DNA of 64,000 bases, from contig DXZQ01000012.1 of the NCBI GenBank assembly GCA_019419585.1, positions 11,838 to 75,837 on the forward strand. The letters are read 5' to 3'. The translations under genes and the position numbers were made by a program. Below, one piece after another: positions 24,239 through 33,178 of the stretch. The notes beneath the pieces were generated by a model. It was not told the origin of the DNA. It worked only from the letters and a program-made list of their open reading frames with translations, and did not search any database. Origin of the DNA: Collinsella sp. Lineage in GTDB: Bacteria; Actinomycetota; Coriobacteriia; Coriobacteriales; Coriobacteriaceae. How positions within the stretch are numbered: the stretch's first letter is position 1; each line of letters starts with the position of its first letter.

Positions 24239-25176
24239 TAGACAGCCTCAATACGATGCAGGATATCCTCAACGACCTCATCGATCGTAAATTCATCCAT
24301 ATCAAACCACACGATACGGTCATCGCGTTTAAACCACGAAAGCTGACGCTTGGCATAGCGACGCGAACGCATCTTGATGAGTTCGCGAGCCTCATCCATA
24401 GAAATCACGCCGTTAAAGGCATCGATAATCTCTTTATAGCCAATCGCCTGCATCGAAGTCAGGGCATCTGCCAGCCCCTGGTCCATAAGACCGCGAACCT
24501 CATCGACAAGGCCCTGCTCAAACATCAGATCGACGCGCAGGTTAATGCGCTCGTAGAGCATCTCGCGATTACGCGTCAGACCAAACCACAAAGCGTGATA
24601 ATGCTCGCGCGGAACACTAAACTGCGACTTTTGCTGCGCGTAGGACACTCCATCATCGTGCATTTCGAGAGCGCGAATCACGCGGCGAACATTATGGGGG
24701 TGGATGACCGCAGCGGACTCGGGGTCGCGCTCGGCAAGCAGGGCATGCAGTCCCTCCTCGCCAATACGCTCGGCAAGCTCCTGATAGCCCGCACGGCGAT
24801 CGTCCTCAAGTTCACCCGAGGGAAAGTCCATCTCATCGAGGGCGGCCTTGAGATACAGCCCCGTACCCCCGCAAAACACCGGCAGGCGGCCCTCGCCAAG
24901 CAAGCGCTCAACATGCGCGCGAGCGTCAGCCTGATAAAGCGCAGCAGAATATGCCACACCCGGCTCTACAATGTCGACGAGACGCAGCGGCGCCGTACAC
25001 TCATCGGGCGCCATCTTTGCGGTACCGATATCCATGCCGCGATAGATTTGCATCGCATCGCACGACAGCACTTCGGACGAAAGACGAGCTGCCAAACGAT
25101 CGGCAACATCGCTCTTACCAACCGCCGTCGGACCGACGATCGCAACGGCGGAAAGACCTGCCCCGGGAGCAACCAT
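24238..25176 (-). CDS. miaA: tRNA dimethylallyltransferase
   Basis: It isopentenylates A37 of tRNAs reading UNN codons, giving i6A. The 312-residue protein has the P-loop GPTAVGKSDVA (15-25), SCDAMQIYRGMDIGTAK, GGTGLYLKAAL and the DDGVSY region, with ERLLGEGRLPVF between. Its start overlaps the miaB stop by one base and its stop overlaps the hflX start, so miaB-miaA-hflX are one translational chain. MiaB then thiolates the product of MiaA. Confidence 0.97.
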   Translation of the reverse strand: MVAPGAGLSAVAIVGPTAVGKSDVADRLAARLSSEVLSCDAMQIYRGMDIGTAKMAPDECTAPLRLVDIVEPGVAYSAALYQADARAHVERLLGEGRLPVFCGGTGLYLKAALDEMDFPSGELEDDRRAGYQELAERIGEEGLHALLAERDPESAAVIHPHNVRRVIRALEMHDDGVSYAQQKSQFSVPREHYHALWFGLTRNREMLYERINLRVDLMFEQGLVDEVRGLMDQGLADALTSMQAIGYKEIIDAFNGVISMDEARELIKMRSRRYAKRQLSWFKRDDRIVWFDMDEFTIDEVVEDILHRIEAV

Positions 25177-26552
25177 TAGCGCGGCTCGCCCACAACGGAG
25201 CCAGACAAATACCAGGTCTTGGCAACGTCAACGTCAACATCAACGATCTTGCCAACAAGCTGGTCGATGCTGTAACCCTCTGGGATAGGCGCATGCACGG
25301 TCTGATTCTTGGGACTCTTGCCCAGTAGCACCGCGTCATTCTTTTTGCTCGTTCCCTCAATGAGCGCCGGAACCACAGTATGAAGCTCACCCTGGTTATA
25401 CTCGTGTGCCGTGGTCTCGATAACCTTAACCAGGCGGTTGAAACGCTCGAGAATAACCTCATGCGGCGTAGGATCATCAATCTCGGCGGCCGGGGTACCG
25501 GCGCGCTTGGAATAGATGAAGGTATAGGCCTGAGCATAGCGGACCGTCTCGGCAAGTGAGAGCGTCTGCTCAAAGTCATCTTCAGTCTCGCCCGGGAAGC
25601 CAACGATAATGTCGGTCGAGAGCGCGATGTCGGGCATGCGGTTGCGAATGCGATCGACCAGGCCCAGATAGTCCTCGCGTGTATAACGGCGATTCATCTC
25701 TTTGAGGATCCGCGTCGAACCTGACTGGACGGCCAGGTGCAGCTGCGGCATAACGGCAGGCGTCTCGGCCATGGCGTCGATGGTCTCGGGCAGCAGGTCC
25801 TTGGGATGCGAAGACGTAAAGAAGATGCGCTCCACGCCCGTATCGCCCACGGCACGTAGCAGATCGGCAAAGCGCGGCTTACCAAACAAATCGCGGCCAT
25901 ATGAGTTAACGTTTTGGCCCAGCAGCGTAATCTCACGCACGCCCTGGCGCACCAAACCGGTCACCTCGTCGACAATCTCCTCGAAGGGGCGGCTCTTTTC
26001 GCGACCGCGCACGTACGGCACGATGCAGTAGGTGCAGAAGTTATTGCAGCCCGTCATGATGGGCATCCAGGCGTGATACTGCGTCTCACGGTGCCACGGC
26101 ATACTCATGGCATCCGTATCCTCATGCTCATTGGTGCGGATATGACGCTTGCCGTCCAGGAACGCCTCGGCAATGAGCTCGGCCACATGTGCGATGGAAT
26201 GCGTGCCAAAGATGACATTGACGTTATCGACGTTGGTGAGCAGGCCCTCTCCATCACGCTGCGCGATGCAGCCGCCCACGGCAACCACACGCTTGCCCGA
26301 AGGCGAAGGCGGCAGGCTTTTGCAGGAATTGCACTGACCGTACAGGCGCGTATCGGCAGCCTCGCGCACACAGCACGTCATGAACACAACGATATCGGCA
26401 TGCTCGGGATCGAGCGCCATGAGGCAGCCATACGAATCAAGCAGGCCACTCACACGCTCGGAGTCGTGCTGATTCATCTGGCAGCCAAATGTGCGGATAA
26501 AATAGGTTTTACCGGCAAGAATATCGCGTACGGAACGCTGGTCCATGTGCAT
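25176..26552 (-). CDS. miaB: tRNA-2-methylthio-N6-dimethylallyladenosine synthase
   Basis: The 458-residue radical-SAM methylthiotransferase converts i6A37 to ms2i6A37. It shows the N-terminal UPF0004 domain with Cys in TFGCQMNQHDSE, CCVRE and GGCIAQ, the radical-SAM motif CNNFCTYCIVPYVRG, and a C-terminal TRAM domain. One of three methylthiotransferases in the window (rimO, mtaB are the others). It is the first gene of the miaB-miaA-hflX unit; TTAGGA lies just before the ATG. Confidence 0.97.
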   Translation of the reverse strand: MHMDQRSVRDILAGKTYFIRTFGCQMNQHDSERVSGLLDSYGCLMALDPEHADIVVFMTCCVREAADTRLYGQCNSCKSLPPSPSGKRVVAVGGCIAQRDGEGLLTNVDNVNVIFGTHSIAHVAELIAEAFLDGKRHIRTNEHEDTDAMSMPWHRETQYHAWMPIMTGCNNFCTYCIVPYVRGREKSRPFEEIVDEVTGLVRQGVREITLLGQNVNSYGRDLFGKPRFADLLRAVGDTGVERIFFTSSHPKDLLPETIDAMAETPAVMPQLHLAVQSGSTRILKEMNRRYTREDYLGLVDRIRNRMPDIALSTDIIVGFPGETEDDFEQTLSLAETVRYAQAYTFIYSKRAGTPAAEIDDPTPHEVILERFNRLVKVIETTAHEYNQGELHTVVPALIEGTSKKNDAVLLGKSPKNQTVHAPIPEGYSIDQLVGKIVDVDVDVAKTWYLSGSVVGEPR

Positions 26553-26591
26553 AAGTCCTAACGATGGGGAGTGAAACGAGGCAAGCAGAAG

Positions 26592-26909
26592 CTATGCCAC
26601 AGGCTTAACGTCATCCATGACGACGTTATCCATAGCAGCTCGATTGATCTGGTGAACGTAGATAGAAAGGCGGATGGCCGTGCGCGACTCCCCGTTAATG
26701 AGGATGTCGGAGAACACAGGCGCGCAGGAAATATCAAAACCGGTTGGAATCAAAAAACCGCGCGCGATAGCAACAGCCTTAATGGCCTGGTTGACAGCAC
26801 CGGCACCGACACACTGGATGTTGACGGGTACACCATCCTTGACCATGCCGGCGATGGCGCCGGCAACGGACGCGGGCGATGATTTGCTTGATACCTTCAG
26901 GCAATCCAT
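26592..26909 (-). CDS. SpoVS-like (stage V sporulation protein S) DNA/RNA-binding protein
   Basis: The 105-residue protein has the SpoVS domain (DCLKVSSKSSPASVAGAIAG ... VGAGAVNQAIKAVAIARGFL ... IRLSIYVH), an Alba-like fold. SpoVS is needed for spore coat and engulfment steps in Bacillus, but the family also occurs in non-sporulating bacteria, and this organism shows no sporulation genes here. The start at 26909 has AGGAG; the longer frame to 26984 would overlap the upstream ATPase gene. A C-terminal addition of about 20 residues (NRAAMDNVVMDDVKPVA) is beyond the usual domain. Confidence 0.9.
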   Translation of the reverse strand: MDCLKVSSKSSPASVAGAIAGMVKDGVPVNIQCVGAGAVNQAIKAVAIARGFLIPTGFDISCAPVFSDILINGESRTAIRLSIYVHQINRAAMDNVVMDDVKPVA

Positions 26910-26983
26910 GAAGAAACTCCTGCGTTTAAAAGTACGTTTTAACTGCAATAACTGTATCGTACCGAGTGGACTCGGTAAAGGCA

Positions 26984-28069
26984 CTATTCCTCTTTGGCAA
27001 GATCGAAGGTCACAGTGATTCGATCACGCGAAACACGAATCTTTGGGTCGCCGCAAAGGTTGAGATAGTACCGGGCGGCAAGGTCATTAAAGTCGCGCTC
27101 CACAGCACGCGAAAACTGTGCCATGTCATCCTTGGCAATACGTAGCCCGCGACGATCCTTCGCGAGATCGACAGGAGCCGGCGCACGCGAGGACGAATCA
27201 CGCTCGCGCAGCAGACGCGCGGTCACACCGCGAACGGGCTTAATCTGCCCTGCCAAAATGCGATGGGCCGTGCGCTCGGACATCTCAAGACCCAAACCCG
27301 AACAGATACGGATAAAGTCCTCGGCATCAGAGGCAAGGCCTAAACGGTCGACAACCGGAAGCTCGCTCTCGTCATCAATGAACAGGAGACGCGACGTATC
27401 GAGCCGACTTGACGCCTGAGCATAAAGGGTCGCGGCAATCTCAGACGGAGAACCAAGATAGACATCGCAACCACGCAACTCCTCGAGCGCAAACTCACAG
27501 GCAGCGCGAATAATATTATGCGGACCGCGAGCACAGACATAACGTCCGTCCTCATCCTTGACGGCCTGGGGCCAGCTGGACTGATCGGCACGCTCGCTGA
27601 GGCGGTCGGCCGCAACGCTCACCTTAAAGGCTGAGCCAAGATCGACACCAGACGTGACCACGCGGGCCTCGTCGGTGTTCTGCTTGATCGAAAACAATGC
27701 CATGCCACGACCGTGAACGCCCCAACGGTCCATCTTCATGCTCTCGAGCTTTGAGGTAACGCGAGCATCGAAGATTCGCTCTTGCATATCCTGCGGAACA
27801 CCCGAGCCGTTATCCAGAAAGACAAGCGTGCGGACGCCATCTTCCTTGGTCGTGGCGAGATAGACCTTGTCGGCGCCGGCATCGCGAGCATTACGGAGCA
27901 TTTCGATGACGATATCCTCGACATGCTGAATGTCGTGCTTTGCCTGGCGCCGCTCGGCCTCCGAAACGCGGAGGCGGACATACCCCTCGCCAAGGTTCTC
28001 CTCGACGCGAAGGTTGCCCTCCCCCGACATCGACGCGATAAATGAGATGAGCTCGTTCGCGTCGCTCAT
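26984..28069 (-). CDS. GHKL-type ATPase-domain protein
   Basis: The N-terminal half of this 361-residue protein has a histidine-kinase-like/Hsp90-like ATP fold: EDIVIEMLRNARDAGADKVY (N box), FLDNGSGVPQDM (G1) and WGVHGRGMALFSIK (G2-like). The C-terminal half is helical and has no recognised domain. There is no phospho-acceptor domain, so it is not a sensor kinase; function is unknown. The gene follows rny by a single base, and the SpoVS-like gene follows it after about 75 bases, so the three are probably one transcript from the rny promoter. Confidence 0.8.
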   Translation of the reverse strand: MSDANELISFIASMSGEGNLRVEENLGEGYVRLRVSEAERRQAKHDIQHVEDIVIEMLRNARDAGADKVYLATTKEDGVRTLVFLDNGSGVPQDMQERIFDARVTSKLESMKMDRWGVHGRGMALFSIKQNTDEARVVTSGVDLGSAFKVSVAADRLSERADQSSWPQAVKDEDGRYVCARGPHNIIRAACEFALEELRGCDVYLGSPSEIAATLYAQASSRLDTSRLLFIDDESELPVVDRLGLASDAEDFIRICSGLGLEMSERTAHRILAGQIKPVRGVTARLLRERDSSSRAPAPVDLAKDRRGLRIAKDDMAQFSRAVERDFNDLAARYYLNLCGDPKIRVSRDRITVTFDLAKEE

Positions 28070-28070
28070 A

Positions 28071-29621
28071 TTATTTAGCGATATCGACAGCGCGGCTCTC
28101 GCGAATCACGACGACGCGCACCTGACCGGGATACTCCATCTCTTCCTCGATCTGATGGGCGATATCGTGAGCCAGAACCGTGGACTGGGCATCGGAGATC
28201 TTGTCCGGCTGAACCATGACGTGGACCTCGCGACCGGCCTGCATGGCATAGGTACGCTCGACGCCGTCATGAGAGTTGGCGATCTCCTCGAGCTTCTCAA
28301 GACGCTTGATGTAGTTCTCGGCAGACTCGCGACGGGCACCGGGGCGAGAGGCAGAGACAGCATCGGCGGCCTGCACCAGGACATCGAGCACCGTGTTGGG
28401 GTCGACATCGGCATGGTGAGCCTCGATAGCGTGGACGATAACGGGCTTCTCGCCATAACGGCGGGCAAGCTCAGCGCCGATGACGGCATGCGGCCCCTCG
28501 ACGTCATGGTCGATTGCCTTGCCCAGGTCGTGCAGCAGGCCGGCGCGCTTGGCGGTCACAACGTCCAGGCCAAGCTCGGAAGCCATCACGCCGCACAGGT
28601 CAGAGACTTCGAGGGAGTGCTGAAGCACGTTCTGACCAAACGAGGTACGGTAGCGCAGGGCACCAAGGGTCTTGACGATCTCGGGGTGCAGGTCGTGAAT
28701 GCCGGTATCGAATGCAGCTTGCTCGCCAGCCTCGCGCACGCGCTGCTGAACCAGGTCGGCAGCCTTGTGATACATCTCCTCGATGCGGGCGGGGTGAATG
28801 CGGCCGTCGGCGATGAGGTTCTCGAGGGCGACACGGGCGGTCTCACGACGGACCGGATCGAAGCTCGAAAGAACGACGGTCTCGGGCGTGTCGTCGATCA
28901 CGAGGTTGACGCCGGAAACCTGCTCGAAGGTCCGGATGTTGCGACCCTCGCGACCGATGATACGGCCCTTGAGGTCATCAGAGGGAATGTGCACGGAGGT
29001 AACGGTGACCTCGGCAGTGTGGTCGGCAGCGCAGCGCTGAATCGCCAGGGAAAGAATCTCCTGGGCGGTCTTGTGGCACTCGGCGCGAACCTGCTGCTCG
29101 GACTCGCGAATGATCGTGGCGGCCTCGTGGGTGACCTCGCCGCGAACCTTATCGAGGAGCTCCTTGTGGGCATCCTCGCGGGTAAGGTCGGCGATACGCT
29201 CGAGCTCGGAGGTCTGCTTTGCGCAGAGTTCCTCGAGCTCACGGGAGCGCTTCTCGACCTGACCGGCCTGACTGGACAGCTGATGCTCGCGCTTGTCGAG
29301 AGCGTCGTTGCGGCGATCGAGGGATTCCTCGCGCTGCATCACGCGGTTCTCGAGCGTACGAATCTCGCTCTTACGCTGCTTGTCCTCGGCCTCGGCGGCC
29401 TGCTTGTTCTTGATGATCTCCTCTTTAGCCTCGAGCAGAGCCTCTTTTTTGAGGGTCTCGGCCTGACGCTTTGCATCACCGATCAGGGACTCAGCCTGTG
29501 CGTGTGCCGACTGGATCTTTTCGTCGGCCTCGTGAAGACTACCCTGCTTGGCGGTGCGCATGTAGGCAATGGCGGCGATGGCACCCAAAACGATGCCAAC
29601 GAGCGCTGCGATGATAGGCAT
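28071..29621 (-). CDS. rny: Ribonuclease Y
   Basis: A membrane-anchored endoribonuclease of 516 residues that starts mRNA decay. It has an N-terminal membrane anchor (IIAALVGIVLGAIAAIAYM), a long coiled coil (about 25-195), a KH domain with IIGREGRNIRTFEQ, and an HD domain with LLHDLGKAIDHDVEG. The ATG at 29621 has AGGAG 5 bases ahead; a GTG two codons earlier overlaps that site. It has a near-consensus promoter upstream. RNase J, PNPase and YbeY genes are also in this window. Confidence 0.97.
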   Translation of the reverse strand: MPIIAALVGIVLGAIAAIAYMRTAKQGSLHEADEKIQSAHAQAESLIGDAKRQAETLKKEALLEAKEEIIKNKQAAEAEDKQRKSEIRTLENRVMQREESLDRRNDALDKREHQLSSQAGQVEKRSRELEELCAKQTSELERIADLTREDAHKELLDKVRGEVTHEAATIIRESEQQVRAECHKTAQEILSLAIQRCAADHTAEVTVTSVHIPSDDLKGRIIGREGRNIRTFEQVSGVNLVIDDTPETVVLSSFDPVRRETARVALENLIADGRIHPARIEEMYHKAADLVQQRVREAGEQAAFDTGIHDLHPEIVKTLGALRYRTSFGQNVLQHSLEVSDLCGVMASELGLDVVTAKRAGLLHDLGKAIDHDVEGPHAVIGAELARRYGEKPVIVHAIEAHHADVDPNTVLDVLVQAADAVSASRPGARRESAENYIKRLEKLEEIANSHDGVERTYAMQAGREVHVMVQPDKISDAQSTVLAHDIAHQIEEEMEYPGQVRVVVIRESRAVDIAK

Positions 29622-29657
29622 GCTCACTCCTTTTTATGGATTCGTTACACAACAAAG

Positions 29658-29683
29658 CGAACCGTCCTTACGAACGGCTCGCG
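29658..29683. other. Hairpin in the rny leader
   Basis: GCGAACCGT pairs with ACGGCTCGC (one G-T type pair) about 40 bases ahead of the rny start codon and downstream of its promoter. It would be in the 5' untranslated region and might serve as an autoregulatory cleavage or stability element (inference). Confidence 0.4.
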
Positions 29684-29786
29684 ACATTTGAGTAATATGG
29701 GCGCAGCTTATGCGGGTCGGATACAGATAAACATATAACAAACTCATCACAGATGAGCACATATCACAAAGCAAATGACAGTGTTT

Positions 29787-29815
29787 ATCGTACGTTGAAC
29801 CACAACAACTGTCAA
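29787..29815 (-). promoter_or_regulatory. Promoter of rny
   Basis: On the - strand a perfect TTGACA (29815-29810) is followed after 17 bases by TACGAT (29792-29787), about 165 bases upstream of the rny start codon. Confidence 0.65.
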
Positions 29816-29877
29816 ATAAATGGCCCCGGCACGGCGGCTAAAACACGGTGAACGGCAGGGCCACAAAACACATACGC

Positions 29878-30570
29878 CTAAACCGCACATTCCTCGCGTT
29901 CGGCATCGAGACGTGCCTTAACGGCATCGGCGGCGACGTGATACGAGAAGCCCTTGCCCATCAAAAACCGAACCAGTTTTTCGAATGCGCGCGTCTCTGG
30001 AACACGCCGCTTGGCGAGCAGGGCTGACGCACGCGCCAAATCGTCTTCGACGGCAAAATATTCCTCGGGATAACCGGGAATGTCATCGAGCACGACATGA
30101 CGGCGCTTGAGCTCGGTCTCGATTTTGCGCTGTCCCCAACCGCGCCGCTTGCGCTCCTCGATAAAGTACGAGCAAAAGCGGCTCTCGTCTAAAAAACGAT
30201 ACTCGGTGGCGCGCTCGACGGCGAAATCGATCGCAGGCTGGTGAAAGCCGTAGCGAGCCAGCTTGTCACGGACCTCACCCGTCGCATGGTCGCGGCGCGA
30301 TAACATCTCGGTCACCATGGTAAGTGCACATTTACGCTCAATGAGCTGCACCGCCTCACGGAAGTTGTCCCAATCACAGGGAAGATCGGGGCGGTTTTTG
30401 ACATACAGCCGCGCGACCCGCACGGGAATCCAAATGGACCGCTCAAAACCGCCCTCAAGCTCACAATCGATATGTGCGCAAGGCTTTTTGGACGCATACC
30501 CGCTCGAGAACGAGGAGACCGCCTTCTTATCGGGAAAGACGACCGTGGCCTCGGTCACCGTATACGACAT
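29878..30570 (-). CDS. recX: Regulatory protein RecX
   Basis: The 230-residue protein belongs to RecX, a helical-repeat protein that modulates RecA filaments. Marks are the repeat units LSRRDHATGEVRDKLARYGF, FIEERKRRGWGQRKIETELK and RRVPETRAFEKLVRFLMGKGFSYHVAADAV. An N-terminal region of about 70 residues includes a domain-like ISVY segment also found in other actinobacterial RecX proteins. It follows recA by 11 bases and shares its SOS-controlled transcript. Confidence 0.93.
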   Translation of the reverse strand: MSYTVTEATVVFPDKKAVSSFSSGYASKKPCAHIDCELEGGFERSIWIPVRVARLYVKNRPDLPCDWDNFREAVQLIERKCALTMVTEMLSRRDHATGEVRDKLARYGFHQPAIDFAVERATEYRFLDESRFCSYFIEERKRRGWGQRKIETELKRRHVVLDDIPGYPEEYFAVEDDLARASALLAKRRVPETRAFEKLVRFLMGKGFSYHVAADAVKARLDAEREECAV

Positions 30571-30581
30571 GAGCGTAACCG

Positions 30582-31730
30582 CTACTCGTCGTCGTCATCG
30601 AGCATGGCGGAACCATCGATGGCGTAAAGCTCGTCAAACTCCTCAGGCGCTGGCTGATCGGTCAGCTCGACCTCGGACGGAGCATCGTCATCAAACTCAA
30701 GTCCGCAGGCAAGGCGGACCTTATGCTCAATCTCGTCAGCGCAATCGGGGTGTTCGCGCAGGAACGCCTTGGCGGCCTCGCGACCGTTGCCGAGCTTGTC
30801 CTCGCCATAGGCAAACCAGGAGCCCATCTTCTTGCAGATGCCGCACTCGACAGCCATGTCCAGAATCGAGCCCTCCTTAGAGATGCCCGTACCGTACATG
30901 ATGTCGAACTCAGCAGAACGGAACGGAGCTGCCACCTTGTTCTTAACGACCTTGGCGCGCACGCGGTTACCGATAACCTCGTCCTTAAGCTTAATGCTGT
31001 CGATACGGCGAATGTCGATACGCACCGAAGAGAAGAACTTAAGGGCGCGGCCGCCCGTCGTAGTCTCGGGGTTGCCGAACATGACGCCGATCTTCTCACG
31101 CAGCTGGTTAATGAAGATGCACGTCGTGTTGGACTTGGACAGCGAGCCGGCGAGTTTGCGGAGCGCCTGACTCATCAGGCGAGCCTGAAGACCGACCGTA
31201 GTGTCGCCAATTTCTCCCTCGATCTCGGCACGCGGGGTCAGCGCGGCGACGGAGTCGACGACGATGGCATCGATGGCGCCGGAACGCACAAGCATGTCAA
31301 CAATCTCGAGCGCCTGCTCACCCGTATCGGGCTGGGAAATGAGCACCTCGTCGATATCCACGCCGATGCGCGCGGCATACGTGGGATCGAGCGCGTGCTC
31401 GGCATCGATAAATGCCACAACGCCACCCATTGCCTGGGCCTCGGCCAAGATCTCGAGCGAAAGCGTCGTCTTACCGGAGGACTCGGGACCGTAGATCTCG
31501 ACGATGCGGCCGCGCGGCACACCGCCGATACCCAGCGCGGCATCGAGGGCCAGGGCGCCCGTGGGAATGGCCTCGACCTCGAGCTCGGGGCCACCGTCGC
31601 CGTACCTCATGATGGAACCCTGGCCGAATTTCTTCTCGATCTCGGCCTTGGTGGTGGCGATCATCTCATCGCGCTCTTTACCCGTCGTGCGAGCATGAAC
31701 GGTACGTACGGGACCTGAATTCTTGGCCAT
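30582..31730 (-). CDS. recA: Recombinase RecA
   Basis: The 382-residue recombinase contains Walker A GPESSGKTT, Walker B IVVDSVAAL, loop L2 FINQLREKIGVMFGNPETTTGGRALKF in part, and an acidic C-terminal tail ending DDDDE. It catalyses strand exchange and triggers LexA self-cleavage. The ATG at 31730 has GAGGAGG 9 bases ahead; the frame to 31751 is not needed. A perfect SOS box lies 39 bases upstream. It precedes recX, and cinA-pgsA-rimO lie further upstream on the same strand. Confidence 0.98.
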   Translation of the reverse strand: MAKNSGPVRTVHARTTGKERDEMIATTKAEIEKKFGQGSIMRYGDGGPELEVEAIPTGALALDAALGIGGVPRGRIVEIYGPESSGKTTLSLEILAEAQAMGGVVAFIDAEHALDPTYAARIGVDIDEVLISQPDTGEQALEIVDMLVRSGAIDAIVVDSVAALTPRAEIEGEIGDTTVGLQARLMSQALRKLAGSLSKSNTTCIFINQLREKIGVMFGNPETTTGGRALKFFSSVRIDIRRIDSIKLKDEVIGNRVRAKVVKNKVAAPFRSAEFDIMYGTGISKEGSILDMAVECGICKKMGSWFAYGEDKLGNGREAAKAFLREHPDCADEIEHKVRLACGLEFDDDAPSEVELTDQPAPEEFDELYAIDGSAMLDDDDE

Positions 31731-31768
31731 GAATAGCCCTCCTCTTAACAACCTGCATCGATAATAAA

Positions 31769-31782
31769 CGAACGGCTGTTCG
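31769..31782. promoter_or_regulatory. LexA (SOS) box of recA
   Basis: CGAACGGCTGTTCG fits CGAAC-N4-GTTCG exactly and lies 39 bases ahead of the recA start codon. It is the cleanest of the four SOS boxes in the window. Confidence 0.9.
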
Positions 31783-31956
31783 TGGTCAACCGTTCAGGCC
31801 AATCATATGCAGGCAGTCTTTCCAAAACCCAACCAAACGCCGACCAAACACTGACCAAATGCTTGACCACACAGGGCCAAATAAGAACAAAGAAGGCAAG
31901 AATACATCTATAACCAGCACAAACGCTAAATTTGTCAGAAGTCCCTATCTCCACAA
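31783..31956. other. recA upstream region, no gene
   Basis: About 175 AT-rich bases between the SOS box and the cinA-end hairpin. The sequence has several CCAAA/ACCAAA repeats (31829-31862) but no gene or clear promoter beyond the SOS box. Confidence 0.5.
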
Positions 31957-31980
31957 TTAAGGGGCCCGGAGGCCCCTTAA
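31957..31980 (-). terminator. Hairpin at the end of the cinA transcript
   Basis: TTAAGGGGCC and GGCCCCTTAA form a perfect 10-bp stem with a 4-base loop immediately after the cinA stop. The following T run is weak (AATTGTGG on the - strand), so termination strength is uncertain. Confidence 0.55.
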
Positions 31981-31987
31981 AACACGT

Positions 31988-32524
31988 CTATTCCATAGAG
32001 TTGAGCACAAGGGCAATGCGCCCCAATGCCTCCGCGACCGCATGGGCACGAACACACGAACGGTCGCCCTCATAGTGGCAGCGCACAGAGTCCACGACCG
32101 GCACTCCCCCATCGGCGGAACGATGTGCCCAGCCAATATAGAAAGTGCCAGCAGGATCGTCCTCAGTACCACCGCCGGGGCCGGCATAACCCGTTGCGCT
32201 CACTGCAATATCGCTCTGGTACAGCTCCAGCGAACCCGACGCCATCTCGCGCGCAGTTTGATGCGACACCGCGGTGTAGCGGTCGAGCGTCTCCTGCTCA
32301 ACACCCAGCACGCGATGCTTAATCTCATCGCAGTAGGTTACCGCACCGCCACGCAGCACCGCCGAGGCGCCCGGGATATCCGCAATCGTCGAGGCGATCA
32401 TACCCGCCGTCAGCGACTCGGCCGTCGAAACCGTCACACCCCGAGCGCTCGCGCGCTCGACGATATCGCGCGCCAGCTCCTCGTTATGTGCGGAAATCTG
32501 CTCAAAAGAGTCCGTCATACCCAC
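31988..32524 (-). CDS. Nicotinamide-nucleotide amidohydrolase, CinA C-terminal-type
   Basis: A 178-residue stand-alone CinA C-terminal (PncC) domain with VSTAESLTAGMIASTIADIPGAS, GGAVTYCDEIKHRVLGV and SATGYAGPGGGTEDDPAGTFYIG. PncC deamidates NMN in pyridine nucleotide recycling. The usual N-terminal CinA domain is absent, as in many proteins of this type. The gene lies between pgsA and recA, an order (pgsA-cinA-recA) common in Gram-positive bacteria. The start may be the GTG at 32524 (AGG at a suitable distance) or the ATG at 32518. Confidence 0.92.
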   Translation of the reverse strand: MGMTDSFEQISAHNEELARDIVERASARGVTVSTAESLTAGMIASTIADIPGASAVLRGGAVTYCDEIKHRVLGVEQETLDRYTAVSHQTAREMASGSLELYQSDIAVSATGYAGPGGGTEDDPAGTFYIGWAHRSADGGVPVVDSVRCHYEGDRSCVRAHAVAEALGRIALVLNSME

Positions 32525-32530
32525 CAGGAC

Positions 32531-33169
32531 CTAGACCGAAAAGACGATCTTGCGGCAGTTCCAGAAGTACTGGGCGCCCGAGATAACGGTCAAGACAACG
32601 GCAACGGCATACAGGAAGCGCGACACCGAGTAGATGCCGAGCGTCAGCGCCATCGGGCCAAGGTGCAAGCCAGCCATAGCAAAAACGCACAGGTAACCGC
32701 AGATGGAGACCATCGTGGTCGCCGTCTTGTACTTGCCGAGCTTATCGGCCGCAACGACCACACCGGCCGCACTCGCGACCATGCGAAGGGCGCTCACCAG
32801 AAGCTCACGGAACAGGATAATGAACACGGACCACACGGTCACCGCGCCAAAATCCAAGAACAGCAGCAGGGCCGAGAACACGAGCAGCTTATCGGCGATG
32901 GGGTCCAAGAATTTACCGAAGTCGGTGATCTCGTTGCGCGAACGCGCCAGATAACCGTCGACCTTATCGGTGCACGACAGGATCACATACAGAATGAAGG
33001 CAGCGGCGGCGAGCGGGCCGTCGAAGGTGCTCCAATCCGTACCGGCAACACTCGTGTGAGAAAGCGCCGACACGATCATGAACACCGGGATAAAGACGAT
33101 GCGAACGCACGTCACGATGTTGGCAGGCGTCCAAACACTCGTCAGTTCCTTATTGCTCTCGTTTGCCAC
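32531..33169 (-). CDS. pgsA: CDP-diacylglycerol-glycerol-3-phosphate 3-phosphatidyltransferase
   Basis: This 212-residue membrane enzyme makes phosphatidylglycerol phosphate. The CDP-alcohol signature is complete and of PgsA type: DKVDGYLARSRNEITDFG followed by KFLDPIADKLL. About five spans are visible. It starts with GTG behind GGAGAG, 9 bases after rimO. With the copy at 11.5 kb it is one of two paralogues; this one has the classical FGKFLDPIADK motif and the canonical pgsA-cinA-recA neighbourhood. Confidence 0.94.
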   Translation of the reverse strand: MANESNKELTSVWTPANIVTCVRIVFIPVFMIVSALSHTSVAGTDWSTFDGPLAAAAFILYVILSCTDKVDGYLARSRNEITDFGKFLDPIADKLLVFSALLLFLDFGAVTVWSVFIILFRELLVSALRMVASAAGVVVAADKLGKYKTATTMVSICGYLCVFAMAGLHLGPMALTLGIYSVSRFLYAVAVVLTVISGAQYFWNCRKIVFSV

Positions 33170-33178
33170 GATGCTCTC

